A stretch of 64,000 bases of DNA from assembly GCF_034627025.1 (NCBI RefSeq), contig NZ_CP141048.1:4077001-4141000 (forward strand). Direction: 5' to 3'. This DNA comes from Microvirga lotononidis (GTDB taxonomy: Bacteria > Pseudomonadota > Alphaproteobacteria > Rhizobiales > Beijerinckiaceae). The notes beneath the pieces are model-generated. The model saw nothing but the letters and a program-made list of their open reading frames with translations, did not search any database and had not been told where the DNA came from. A program made the position numbers and the translations under genes. Below are positions 7,080 to 16,025 of the stretch, in pieces. The number at the start of each line of letters is the position of its first letter. Position 1 is the first letter of the stretch.

Positions 7080-8066
7080 CTAGGCGGCTCGGTTGGCGCG
7101 TTCCGCGAATTGCTTCACCTCGACCGTTGCCTTGCGGGTCGTTTCATCTGCCAATTCCATCATGAGTTCGGCCATGCGCCGGCTGTTGTCGATGGTCTGC
7201 TCGAGGTTGTCCCGAATGAGCGAGCCTTGCACGGTTACGAAGTCGTTCATGGATCGGCAGCGTGCGAGGGCGTTCAAGCCCTCGAGATTAGTCTGCAGGC
7301 GCTTCTGGCTGAGCTCGAACCATTCCCGCGATACATCCTGGAAGCCCTTGGCCAGATGGGCGCTCGATGGCCCCACGGCCCTCAGGGTCCCGACGCTCTG
7401 CTCGCTGTACGCGCGAGACTCTCCGTTCGGACGAGCGTACATCTGCATCGCCTGGCCCGTCGAGCGCCGAGCCATTTCCGAAAAGAGTCCGAAGCTGGTC
7501 TGGATCGCCTGCTGCATGGCCTGGGCGATGCTCTGAGCATTCTCGGTTCCGGTCTTCACGGTTTCGGTCAGATCGTCGGTCAGGCGCTGAACCGTCTCCG
7601 CTTGGTCGCGCACGCGACGGGCCTCGAATCTTTTCGTCTCGTCGATCGCTGCCATCTCATCCTCCACCTTCTCGGCCACCGCCTCCGCCTCATCGTCGCT
7701 CAAGACCTTGAGCACGGCGGGGAGAAGTTCCTTCCTGTCATCGCGAATGTGCTGTTGAAACACCCTTCGCAGTTCGGCCACCTTGGAAAGAAACTCCCCG
7801 GTGTTCTTGGGCATGCGCTCCAGGTCCGTCAGGAGCGTGTTGGTTTCCTCGTTGTCGTCGAGGGCCTGTCGAACGAGATCGTCCATTCCGTGCCGTCGAA
7901 GGACGGGCAGGAGATGCTGCTCCTGCAGCGTCGCGAGGAGCCGAAGCTCTTCCTGCAGGTCTGCGAACAGACGCTCACGGGATTTCACGGCATTGTCGGA
8001 GGTGGCGAGAAGCTTTTCGAAGAGGTCCCGCGCCTTGTCCGGAGGCGTCTGGGTGATTTTTCGCAT
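7080..8066 (-). CDS. Degenerate hemerythrin-like domain fused to a phasin domain
   Basis: 328 residues, all helical. Residues about 5-145 follow the HHE (hemerythrin-like) four-helix layout: ARDLFEKLLATSDNAVKSRERLF, the ELRLLATLQEQHLLPVL helix, and FQQHIRDDRKELLPAV. By my alignment most iron-ligand histidines are replaced (Pro, Leu, Asn and Gln at ligand positions); only one His-Asp stretch (HIRDD) remains. Residues about 160-320 look like a Phasin_2 domain, with QSIAQAMQQAIQTSFGLFSEM, AKGFQDVSREWFELSQKRLQ and FVTVQGSLIRDNLEQ. Phasins coat PHA granules, which fits the phaC gene 2 kb away on the same strand. The N-terminal bundle probably no longer binds a diiron site. Confidence 0.75.
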   Translation of the reverse strand: MRKITQTPPDKARDLFEKLLATSDNAVKSRERLFADLQEELRLLATLQEQHLLPVLRRHGMDDLVRQALDDNEETNTLLTDLERMPKNTGEFLSKVAELRRVFQQHIRDDRKELLPAVLKVLSDDEAEAVAEKVEDEMAAIDETKRFEARRVRDQAETVQRLTDDLTETVKTGTENAQSIAQAMQQAIQTSFGLFSEMARRSTGQAMQMYARPNGESRAYSEQSVGTLRAVGPSSAHLAKGFQDVSREWFELSQKRLQTNLEGLNALARCRSMNDFVTVQGSLIRDNLEQTIDNSRRMAELMMELADETTRKATVEVKQFAERANRAA

Positions 8067-8153
8067 GATGATGATCCGTTCGCAAAAGTCTGATGAAATG
8101 CAGGCCCGCGCGGAGCGCAGCCGTTCGGGCTGAGAATGGTGATGGGATTTCGC

Positions 8154-8351
8154 TTAGTGCTGGAGGCCCAACGGCCAGGGAGCAAAGAGGTTCGGCCGTC
8201 TCCACAGGACGAAATGGTCCTGCACGGCGAGATCCAGACGCGTGTCTTTCTCTAGAAGCGCTATTTGAGCTTCGATGGCTTTGAGCTCACGCTCAAGCTT
8301 GGCGGTCCGACGAGTTTCGGAGGAAATGAGCCTTCTTTTCTTGGTCTTCAT
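8154..8351 (-). CDS. Possible small coiled-coil protein
   Basis: About 65 residues: a basic N-terminus (KTKKRRLISSETRR), then a helix with heptad-like leucines and alanines (LERELKAIEAQIALLEKD), and a Trp-rich tail. No family recognised. Start at ATG 8351 with GGAG about six bases upstream on the minus strand. It lies upstream of the phasin-domain gene on the same strand with an 87-base gap, so cotranscription is possible. Small size and lack of homology keep confidence low. Confidence 0.45.
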   Translation of the reverse strand: MKTKKRRLISSETRRTAKLERELKAIEAQIALLEKDTRLDLAVQDHFVLWRRPNLFAPWPLGLQH

Positions 8352-8712
8352 CAAGCACTCCATGGTCCGGGCAGCCCGCTGCCTTCTCGGAAGAAGCGGA
8401 CGGCGTACGGATGGCCATGTTGGTGCCCCCGGCGATCAGTTCATTCTATCGTTGGGGCCGGATGATACCGAATTGCGCCTGTTCGTCTGTCAGGAACCCG
8501 ACACAAGGAAAGGAATTGTTAACCTACGTTAAAGTGTCGCAGCTTCGCGGCCCGGAGGAGTTTCCCGGGCATTCAGGGCTGCTGCGGAACCCGCGCATGG
8601 CCAAGATGTTCATCCCTCAGGCGGAGATCATCTGGCGGCCGCTCGCCCCATCGCTATCGATCAAGGTCGGCTCCTCGGGGAGCGCCCAGCCTGAATGTTT
8701 TCGGAGGGTCGG
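8352..8712. other. Divergent intergenic region upstream of the RND efflux pair
   Basis: About 360 bases between a leftward small gene and the rightward efflux operon, so it should hold the efflux promoter. A short dyad TTAAC (8519-8523) / GTTAA (8528-8532) is a weak operator candidate; no regulator gene is adjacent. Short open frames here lack domains. Confidence 0.4.
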
Positions 8713-9912
8713 GTGGTCAAGAGATTTCTTCTGGTCGTCCTGGTCGGTGTGGCGCTCGCGGCAGCAGGCTACTTTTTCATCGGCCGCACGCCGCGCCAGG
8801 CGCCCCAGACCGCGTCCGCGACGCTTCCCGTCCCCCAGGTCGGCATCATGGTCACCCGGCCGGCTGAGGTCCCGTACCCGGTCGAATATGCCGGACGCGT
8901 CTCCGGCTTTCGCGACATCGAGGTCCGCTCTCGCGTCGGCGGGCTGCTGCTCAAGCGTGAATTCGACGAGGGGTCCCGCGTCACGCAGGATCAGGTGCTC
9001 TTCCGCATCGATCCGGCGCCTTATGAACTGGCCCAGAGCCGGGCGGAGGCCCAGCTGCAGCAGGCGCAAGCCGCCGTCCGTCAGGCCGAGGACAACTTCA
9101 ACCGGATCGAGCAGCTCGTCCGCCGGGGTGTTTCGACCGAGGCCCAGCTCGAGGACGCCCGCTCCCAGCGGGACCAGGCCAGGGCCGGGGTCCAGCTCGG
9201 AGAGACCGAGGTCCAGAACGCCAAGCTGAATCTGAGCTACACCACCATCACGGCGCCGGGAACTGGCGCCACGGCACTCGAATCGCCGCCGGTCGGCGCG
9301 CTCATTCAGGCCCAGCAGACGCTTCTCACCACCATCTCCCAGATCGATCCGGCCTACGTGATCTTCTCCTTCACCGACGAGGAGGGCAGGGCCTTTCGTG
9401 CGCTGAACGAACGGCGCGAAAAGCCGATTTCCGAGCGCGATCTGACGGTCGAGCTTCAATTCGCCCAACAGGGCAAGTACCCGCAGACCGGCAGGATCGA
9501 CACGGCCGCCCAGCGGGTTGATCTCCAGACGGGCACCATCCAGGCGCGGGCCGTCTTTCCGAATCCGGATGGCCTGCTGCTGCCAGGCCAGTTCGTCCGA
9601 GTGCGGCTCATCGGCATCACCCTGCCGGACGCCATCGTCGTTCCGCAGCAGGCCGTCAGTCAGGGGCCGCAGGGTCCTCTGGTCTACGTCGTCGGCGAGA
9701 ACGACATCGCCCAGGCGAGGCCGATCCGCCTGGGGCCCGAGGTCGATACGGGCTGGGTCGTACAGGACGGCCTGAAGGGAGGTGAGCGGGTGATCGTGGA
9801 CGGCGTCATCCGCGTCAGGCCGGGTCAGCCCGTCAGGCCCGTGGAGATGGATCCGAAAGCAGCGCAGACGACGGCCTCGCCGGGCGGCTCGGCGCCGGGG
9901 GGCCGGCCATGA
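8713..9912 (+). CDS. RND efflux periplasmic adaptor (membrane fusion protein)
   Basis: About 399 residues. An N-terminal hydrophobic anchor or signal ([18 protein letters not shown]) leads into an HlyD/AcrA-type adaptor: the lipoyl half-motif [21 protein letters not shown], a coiled-coil hairpin (about 95-165, [19 protein letters not shown]), the second lipoyl half and a beta-barrel (ending around [13 protein letters not shown]). It links the inner-membrane pump to an outer-membrane channel across the periplasm. I prefer GTG 8713, which has GGAGGG four bases upstream; ATG 8695 is the alternative and lacks a site. It overlaps the pump gene by four bases (ATGA). Confidence 0.92.
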   Translation: MVKRFLLVVLVGVALAAAGYFFIGRTPRQAPQTASATLPVPQVGIMVTRPAEVPYPVEYAGRVSGFRDIEVRSRVGGLLLKREFDEGSRVTQDQVLFRIDPAPYELAQSRAEAQLQQAQAAVRQAEDNFNRIEQLVRRGVSTEAQLEDARSQRDQARAGVQLGETEVQNAKLNLSYTTITAPGTGATALESPPVGALIQAQQTLLTTISQIDPAYVIFSFTDEEGRAFRALNERREKPISERDLTVELQFAQQGKYPQTGRIDTAAQRVDLQTGTIQARAVFPNPDGLLLPGQFVRVRLIGITLPDAIVVPQQAVSQGPQGPLVYVVGENDIAQARPIRLGPEVDTGWVVQDGLKGGERVIVDGVIRVRPGQPVRPVEMDPKAAQTTASPGGSAPGGRP

Positions 9913-12900
9913 TCTCGAAGTTCTTCATCGATCGTCCGATCTTCGCGTCGGTTCTCTCCATCGCCATCGTGCTCATCGGCCTGATCGCCATGCGGATCCT
10001 GCCGGTGGCGCAATATCCCGAGATCGTGCCTCCCCAGGTCGTGGTCGCGGCCAATTATCCGGGCGCGAGTGCCGAGACCATTGCCGAGACCGTCGCGGCT
10101 CCCTTGGAGCAGCAGGTCAACGGGGTCGAGAACATGATCTACATGCAATCGACCTCCACCGGATCGGGGACGATGAGCCTGTCGGTCTACTTCCAGACCG
10201 GAACGGATGCCGACCAGGCGACGATCAATGTCAACAATCGCGTCCAGCGCGCGACCGCCGTCCTGCCCGAGGAGGTGCGGCGGCAAGGTGTGACGGTGAC
10301 CAAGCGGTCCTCCTCGATCCTCCAGATCGTCGCCATGTCGTCGCCCGACCGGCGCTACGATACGATCTACATCTCCAATTACGCCCTCATCAATGTCATC
10401 GACGAGCTGCGCCGCACGCCCGGCGTCGGTGACGCATCGCTCTTCGGCGCATCGGACTATTCCATGCGCATCTGGCTGCGCCCCGACAAGGTCGCCCAGT
10501 ACAACCTCACGCCCGGTGACGTGGCAACCGCCATCCGCGATCAGAACGCGCAGTTCGCCGCTGGCCGCTTCGCGGAGGAGCCCTCCCCGGGGCGGCAGGC
10601 CTTCACCTATTCGGTCACGACCCAGGGCCGCTTCGCGGATCCCCGCGAGTTCGAGCAGATCGTCCTGCGCTCGGACGAGAACGGCGGCGCGCTGCGGCTG
10701 AAGGACGTGGCCCGGGTCGAACTCGGATCGCTGAACTATTCCACCGTCTCGACCCTCAACGGGGCGCCGACGGTGCCGATCGGGATCTATCTTCAGCCCG
10801 GAGCCAATGCGCTCAGCGTGTCTGCTGCGGTCGACGCGACGATGAAGCGCCTCGCGCAGCGCTTTCCCGACGGTCTGCGCTACGACGTTCCCTACAACAC
10901 GACCAAGTTCATCCGGATCTCGATCGACGAGGTGGTCAGGACCTTTGCCGAGGCCATCGTGCTGGTCGTGCTCGTGGTCTTTCTCTTCCTGCAGAACTGG
11001 CGCGCGACCCTGATCCCGCTGCTCGCCGTCCCGGTCTCGATCATCGGCACCTTCGGCGGCATGTATGTGCTCGGCTTCTCCGTGAATCTCCTCACGCTCT
11101 TCGGCCTTATCCTCGCCATCGGCATCGTGGTCGACGATGCCATCATCGTGCTGGAGAACGTCGAGCGCATCATGTCGACCGAGCACAAGCCGCCACGAGA
11201 GGCCGCGATCCAAGCCATGCAGGAGGTGAGCGGGCCGGTGATCGCCGTGGTGCTCGTGCTCTGCGCCGTGTTCATCCCCGTGTCGTTCCTGGGAGGGCTT
11301 GCCGGCGAGCTCTACCGGCAATTTGCCGTGACCATCGCGGTATCGGTGGTGATTTCGGGGATCGTGGCGCTCACCTTGACGCCTGCCTTGTGCGCGCTTC
11401 TCCTTAAGGAGGGGCACCAGGAGCCATGGCTGCCATTCCGGATCTTCAACCGAGGCTTCGATTGGGTGATGCGGACCTTCACCTCCGGCACGGCCTTCTT
11501 CCTGCGGCACGCCCTGATCGCCCTTGTTCTGATCGTCGGGATGCTCGGCGCGACCTGGTGGCTGTTCGAGCGTGTGCCGGGCGGCCTCGTGCCGGCGGAG
11601 GATCTGGGCAACGTTTTCGTCGTCACCGCCCTTCCGCCAGCGGCATCCCTCGACCGGACCCTCGACATCACCGCGAAGGTGAGTGAGGAACTCAAGAAAA
11701 ATCCTGCTGTCGCGGATGTCGTGACGATTGCCGGGTTCGATCTCCTGTCGGGAGCCCAGAAAACCAATTCCGGCGTGTCCTTCGTGACCCTCAAGGACTG
11801 GTCGGAACGGAAGGACCCCCGCCTCGACGCGCGCAATCTTGCACCAGCTTTCGCGGGCCTGAACGTGAATTTCCGAGACGGGGTCGTGTTCGGCTTCAAC
11901 CCGCCGCCGATCACGGGCATGAGCACCACGGGCGGCTTCGAATTCTTCCTGCAGGATCGCTCGGGCGGTTCTCTCGAAAGCCTCTCCCAGGCAGCCCAGC
12001 AGGTGGTCCAGGCTGCGAGAGAGCGGCCCGAACTCTCGGGCGTTTCCACGACGTTCAATACGAACGTGCCGCAATACCGCATCGACGTCGACCGCGACAA
12101 GGCGAAGGCGCTGGGCGTGCCGATCTCGGCCATTTTCGACACGATGCAGAGCACGTTCGGCAGTCTATACGTCAACGATTTCGGCCTGTTCGGGCGGACC
12201 TATCGGGTGAGCCTGTCGTCCGAGCCTCAGTTCCGCATGAGCCCGAACGACCTACAGCACGTGTTCGTGCGCTCCGATAATGGCAACATGGTTCCGCTCA
12301 GCGTCCTCCTCTCGACGTCCCGCATCGTCGGGCCTGACGTGGTCGACCGCTTCAACCTGTTCCCCTCCGCCAAGATCCAGGGCAATCCGGCTCCGGGCTA
12401 TTCGTCCGGGCAGGCGATCGCCGCGATCGAGCAGATCGTGTCCCGGACCCTGTCGTCCGACTATTCCATCGGCTGGACAGGATCGGCCTATCAGGAACTG
12501 CAATCAGCCGGGACAGGGTCTCAGGGATTTCTTCTCGGCCTGGTGATGGTGTTCCTGATCCTCGCGGCGCAGTACGAGCGATGGTCCCTGCCGTTCGCCG
12601 TCATCACGGCCGTGCCCTTCGCCGTCTTCGGCGCCATCGTGGCGATCTGGCTTCGCGGGATCGAGAACGACATCTACTTCCAGGTCGGGCTCGTCACCCT
12701 CATCGGATTGGCGGCCAAGAACGCAATCCTGATCGTCGAGTTCGCGGCCGAGCGTCATAGGGCAGGGGAAAGCGTCTACGAGGCGGCCCTGGATGCGGCT
12801 CGCCTCCGGTTCCGGCCCATCGTGATGACCTCACTCGCCTTCATCCTGGGTGTCGTGCCGCTCGCGATCTCGACGGGTGCGGGCTCCGCAAGCCGTCATT

Positions 12901-13058
12901 CGGTGGGCACCGGCGTCATCGGCGGCATGCTCGCCGCGACCTTCCTCGCCATTCTCTTCGTGCCGCTGTTCTTCCGGCTGGTGACACGGGACCGGAAGCG
13001 GGCCGACAAGGCGGGTTCCCCCGTCATGCCAGAACCCGCCCCGGCGCGGGAGGTTTGA
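9909..13058 (+). CDS. RND efflux pump, HAE1 (AcrB-like) permease
   Basis: 1049 residues, the usual length for hydrophobe/amphiphile efflux RND pumps. The first helix begins [17 protein letters not shown]; the proton-relay Asp pair is D409-D410 in [16 protein letters not shown], with the second-half motif [14 protein letters not shown] near residue 935. Two large periplasmic loops flank the central helices (about 40-335 and 560-870). It should export drugs, detergents or similar compounds using the proton gradient. No outer-membrane factor gene follows, so it probably uses a TolC-like protein encoded elsewhere. The four-base overlap with the adaptor gene shows translational coupling. Confidence 0.95.
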   Translation: MISKFFIDRPIFASVLSIAIVLIGLIAMRILPVAQYPEIVPPQVVVAANYPGASAETIAETVAAPLEQQVNGVENMIYMQSTSTGSGTMSLSVYFQTGTDADQATINVNNRVQRATAVLPEEVRRQGVTVTKRSSSILQIVAMSSPDRRYDTIYISNYALINVIDELRRTPGVGDASLFGASDYSMRIWLRPDKVAQYNLTPGDVATAIRDQNAQFAAGRFAEEPSPGRQAFTYSVTTQGRFADPREFEQIVLRSDENGGALRLKDVARVELGSLNYSTVSTLNGAPTVPIGIYLQPGANALSVSAAVDATMKRLAQRFPDGLRYDVPYNTTKFIRISIDEVVRTFAEAIVLVVLVVFLFLQNWRATLIPLLAVPVSIIGTFGGMYVLGFSVNLLTLFGLILAIGIVVDDAIIVLENVERIMSTEHKPPREAAIQAMQEVSGPVIAVVLVLCAVFIPVSFLGGLAGELYRQFAVTIAVSVVISGIVALTLTPALCALLLKEGHQEPWLPFRIFNRGFDWVMRTFTSGTAFFLRHALIALVLIVGMLGATWWLFERVPGGLVPAEDLGNVFVVTALPPAASLDRTLDITAKVSEELKKNPAVADVVTIAGFDLLSGAQKTNSGVSFVTLKDWSERKDPRLDARNLAPAFAGLNVNFRDGVVFGFNPPPITGMSTTGGFEFFLQDRSGGSLESLSQAAQQVVQAARERPELSGVSTTFNTNVPQYRIDVDRDKAKALGVPISAIFDTMQSTFGSLYVNDFGLFGRTYRVSLSSEPQFRMSPNDLQHVFVRSDNGNMVPLSVLLSTSRIVGPDVVDRFNLFPSAKIQGNPAPGYSSGQAIAAIEQIVSRTLSSDYSIGWTGSAYQELQSAGTGSQGFLLGLVMVFLILAAQYERWSLPFAVITAVPFAVFGAIVAIWLRGIENDIYFQVGLVTLIGLAAKNAILIVEFAAERHRAGESVYEAALDAARLRFRPIVMTSLAFILGVVPLAISTGAGSASRHSVGTGVIGGMLAATFLAILFVPLFFRLVTRDRKRADKAGSPVMPEPAPAREV

Positions 13059-13072
13059 TCGAAGCCGGCCGG

Positions 13073-13447
13073 TCAGCGCTTGCGCAGCCGTTCGATGGCC
13101 TCCTTGTGGTCGGCGGGATCGACATCGTACTCCGCCGCGAGGCGCTGGATCTCGGCCTGTCGGTCTTCTGAAGAAAGCCGCGGGTTCAGGCTCGCGACCG
13201 CCGCCAGGAAGGAGGCGCCCGCGAAAACCGGGTCGCGCCGCCTCGCGGTCTGCTCCCGCTCCTTCTTCAACTCGGCCTGACGCTGCTTGTAGGTCTCGAG
13301 CGGGCCGAGAGCCCTCAAGGCGCGGTTGCGCAGGGCCTGGATCGGAAGATCGTGCTCGCCGGCGATATCCGGCAAAGCCTGTTCCGGGCTCTCGCCGGCC
13401 ATCAAGGCTTCGGCGAGTTCTTCGAGTGCGGATACGAATGGATCCAT
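13073..13447 (-). CDS. Helical hypothetical protein
   Basis: About 124 residues without signal or membrane segments. Much of it reads as helices: LEELAEALMAGESPEQAL, a charged coiled-coil-like run ETYKQRQAELKKEREQTARR, and a C-terminal AEIQRLAAEYDVDPADHKEAI. I do not recognise a family. The start is uncertain: ATG 13447 gives a compact protein, whereas the frame remains open to 13573 and would add a poorly composed leader. It is convergent with the efflux operon, whose stop lies 14 bases from its own. Confidence 0.6.
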   Translation of the reverse strand: MDPFVSALEELAEALMAGESPEQALPDIAGEHDLPIQALRNRALRALGPLETYKQRQAELKKEREQTARRRDPVFAGASFLAAVASLNPRLSSEDRQAEIQRLAAEYDVDPADHKEAIERLRKR

Positions 13448-13578
13448 GGGGGCCCCTTTGAAATTCTCTATCGTCAACGGATGGTAATCGATCCGGTTCT
13501 GAGCAGAGGTGTTGCTCACGGCTCGGAGTGACCAATAATCCCTCCAACCGATTCTCGCCCCCGATATCACCAAGCTGA

Positions 13579-15627
13579 ATGGAACGCGCAGCCATGGCCG
13601 AACCGATGCAGGAACGCCCCGATCCCTATCTCTGGCTGGAGGATGTGGAAGGCGAGGAGGCGCTTGCCTGGGTGCGGGCCCATAACGACATCACGAAAGC
13701 GGCTCTGTGCGATGCCGCCTTCGATGCGGACAAGCGGGCGCTCTACGAGATCTCGACCCGGCCGGACAACATCCCCTTCATCACCAGAAGGCGGGGGCGC
13801 CTCTACAATTTCTGGCAGGATGCCGACCATGTGCGCGGCCTGTGGCGGCGTACCACGATGGACGATTACCTGAAAGCAGAGCCGTCCTGGGAGACGGTCC
13901 TCGACATCGATGCCCTGGCGAGCGCCGAGGGGGAGGACTGGGTCTGGAAGGGATGCGGCACGCTTGAGCCCGAGCAGCGCTACGGCCTGGTCAGCCTGTC
14001 GCGAGGAGGCGCCGACGCCGTCGAGCTGCGCGAGTTCGATCTGATCGAGAAGCGCTTCATCGAGAACGGCTTCGCGCTCCCGGAGGCGAAGGGTGGAGCG
14101 ACATGGCTCGACAGGGATCGCCTCCTCGTTTCCACGACACTCGGCGAGGAGGCGGCGACCGCCTCCGGCTATCCACGCACAATCCGCTTGTGGCAGCGCG
14201 GCTCGGACTTCGAGCGGGCGCCGGTCCTCTTCCAGGGCGAGTTCGACGACATCTACATCTCGGCTTCCGTCGATCGGGAGCCGGGCTACGAACGGGTCTT
14301 CTACCGGCGCCAGATCACGTTCGAGGAAGGGATCAGCTATCTCGCCCAGGACGAAGGCGATCCCCTGCTCATCGATCTTCCCCGCGATGCCCGTTTCGAT
14401 GTGGAGAAGGACTGGCTCATCGTGAAGCTGAAGAGCGAGTGGGCTCTGCCGGAGCGCACCTATCCGGCCGATGCCCTGCTGGCCATCAGCTTCTCCCGCT
14501 TCATGGCAGGCGACCGCCGCTTCGAGATGCTGTTCGAGCCGGGTCCCCGGCGCGTTCTCTCCGGCTTCTGGTGGACCAAGTCCAGGCTGGTCCTGACCGT
14601 GCTCGATAATCTCGCGAGCCAGATATGGCTCGGCATGCCCGGTGAGCCCTGGCATCTGGAGCGCCTTCAGGGGCTGCCGGATACGGCCTCCGTCCATGCC
14701 ATGTCGCTCGATGCCGGGCAGCTCGAGCGCACGGATGAATTTCTGCTCTCGATCTCGAGCTTCGTCGAGCCGACGAAACTGGTACTCGTCACCGAAGACC
14801 GGGAGATCGAGGTGCTCAAGGAAGCGCCTGCCGCCTTCGATGCCTCAGGCCTGGAGGTGACGCGCCACGAAGCCGTCTCGGTCGATGGGGAAAGTATCCC
14901 CTATTATCAGATCGGCCCGAAGGACCAGCAGGAGCCGCGCCCTACGGTGCTTTACGGTTATGGCGGATTTTCGGTGTCCATGACGCCGGGCTATCTCGGC
15001 GGCATCGGCAAGACCTGGCTGGAGCGCGGCAATGTCTGGGTTGTCGCCAACATTCGTGGCGGCGGCGAGTTCGGGGCTGCCTGGCACAAGGCCGGAATGC
15101 GGGAAGGCAAGCGCCTGTCCCATGACGACTTCGCGGCCATCGCGCAGGATCTGGTCAGGCGTGGCGTCACCACGGAAAAACAGCTGGCGGCCTATGGCGG
15201 ATCGAACGGCGGCTTGCTCGTCGGCAACATGCTCACCCGCTACCCGGAGCGTTTCGGCGCCATCTGGTGCACGGTGCCGCTCCTCGACATGCGCCGCTAC
15301 ACGCGTCTTCTGGCGGGACCCAGCTGGGTGGCGGAGTACGGCGATCCCGAGCGGCCGGAGGATTGGGCCTATATGGCGGGTTTTTCGGCTTACCAGAATC
15401 TCGAAGAGAGGCGGCCCTATCCTCCCGTTCTGCTTGTCACCTCCAGGCGGGACGACCGGGTCCATCCAGGCCATGCCCGCAAGATGGCGGCCAGGCTCGA
15501 AGCCCTGAAGCAGCCGGTCTTCTTCTACGAGCCGGACGATGGCGGGCATGGGGCGGCAAACAAGGAGCAGGCTGCCTTCCTCTCGGCCCTTGGGCTTTCC
15601 TTCCTCAGGAAAACGCTGGGCGGCTGA
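13579..15627 (+). CDS. Prolyl oligopeptidase family serine peptidase (S9A)
   Basis: 682 residues. The N-terminal DPYLWLEDVEGEEALAWV is the typical opening of S9A peptidases; a beta-propeller spans about 70-400 and the alpha/beta-hydrolase domain about 410-682. The nucleophile is Ser542 in GGSNGG, the acid lies in DDRVHPGHA (residues 625-626) and the base is His657 in DGGHGAA. Such enzymes cleave short peptides after proline or basic residues (oligopeptidase B-like) in the cytoplasm. No signal peptide is visible. Start at ATG 13579, with ATG 13594 an alternative. Upstream is a divergent hypothetical gene. Confidence 0.93.
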   Translation: MERAAMAEPMQERPDPYLWLEDVEGEEALAWVRAHNDITKAALCDAAFDADKRALYEISTRPDNIPFITRRRGRLYNFWQDADHVRGLWRRTTMDDYLKAEPSWETVLDIDALASAEGEDWVWKGCGTLEPEQRYGLVSLSRGGADAVELREFDLIEKRFIENGFALPEAKGGATWLDRDRLLVSTTLGEEAATASGYPRTIRLWQRGSDFERAPVLFQGEFDDIYISASVDREPGYERVFYRRQITFEEGISYLAQDEGDPLLIDLPRDARFDVEKDWLIVKLKSEWALPERTYPADALLAISFSRFMAGDRRFEMLFEPGPRRVLSGFWWTKSRLVLTVLDNLASQIWLGMPGEPWHLERLQGLPDTASVHAMSLDAGQLERTDEFLLSISSFVEPTKLVLVTEDREIEVLKEAPAAFDASGLEVTRHEAVSVDGESIPYYQIGPKDQQEPRPTVLYGYGGFSVSMTPGYLGGIGKTWLERGNVWVVANIRGGGEFGAAWHKAGMREGKRLSHDDFAAIAQDLVRRGVTTEKQLAAYGGSNGGLLVGNMLTRYPERFGAIWCTVPLLDMRRYTRLLAGPSWVAEYGDPERPEDWAYMAGFSAYQNLEERRPYPPVLLVTSRRDDRVHPGHARKMAARLEALKQPVFFYEPDDGGHGAANKEQAAFLSALGLSFLRKTLGG

Positions 15628-16025
15628 GGGCTCTTGCGACTGGGGCATTTTCCGGCGAAGCGGATCCGGTTCGCCGTCAAAAACGCGGCTCGGCCAAGAA
15701 GAGAGATGACTCCACACCCGTGGAAACGGCACTGGCCAGGGGATAACCTGTTACACGCGACGAGGGATTGTAGCCATCGGTCCCTTGATAATGCACTTTG
15801 GCATGGTCACATACCGGGAAAGGAAAGAGCCAGCGGATCAAGGCTTTAAGGCCGATCTTTCCTGTCTCGGCCCAAACCCGGCCGGGTCGATCCGCATCCC
15901 TGAGAACGATCCCTGAAAACATCTGAGCTTGCCGTGAGTTGAATCCCAGCTCGTGCCAAGCGGCGGGTGCACCCATGAACGAGGCTGGAGCAGCGACAGG
16001 CGCGCTTCGCCACGCGGAACCTTGA
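15628..16025. other. Intergenic region with one palindromic repeat
   Basis: About 400 bases between the peptidase and the helicase. Apart from the repeat at 15645-15686 I see no gene or RNA; frames here lack domains. The helicase promoter presumably lies in the last 200 bases. Confidence 0.45.
15645..15686. repeat. Dispersed intergenic palindrome, family 1, copy 2
   Basis: Nested dyad: outer GCATTTT pairs imperfectly with AAAAACGC, inner GGCGAA (15654-15659) is the exact complement of TTCGCC (15670-15675) around GCGGATCCGG. The layout gcattttc-GAAGxGGA-CCGGTTC-aaaacgc matches a common Rhizobiales intergenic element and is related to the copies at 6077 and 53341. Confidence 0.7.

Noticed and set aside
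9825..12074. A long minus-strand frame across the RND pump
   Set aside because: Composition is His/Asp/Arg-rich with no recognisable fold; the plus-strand pump is complete.
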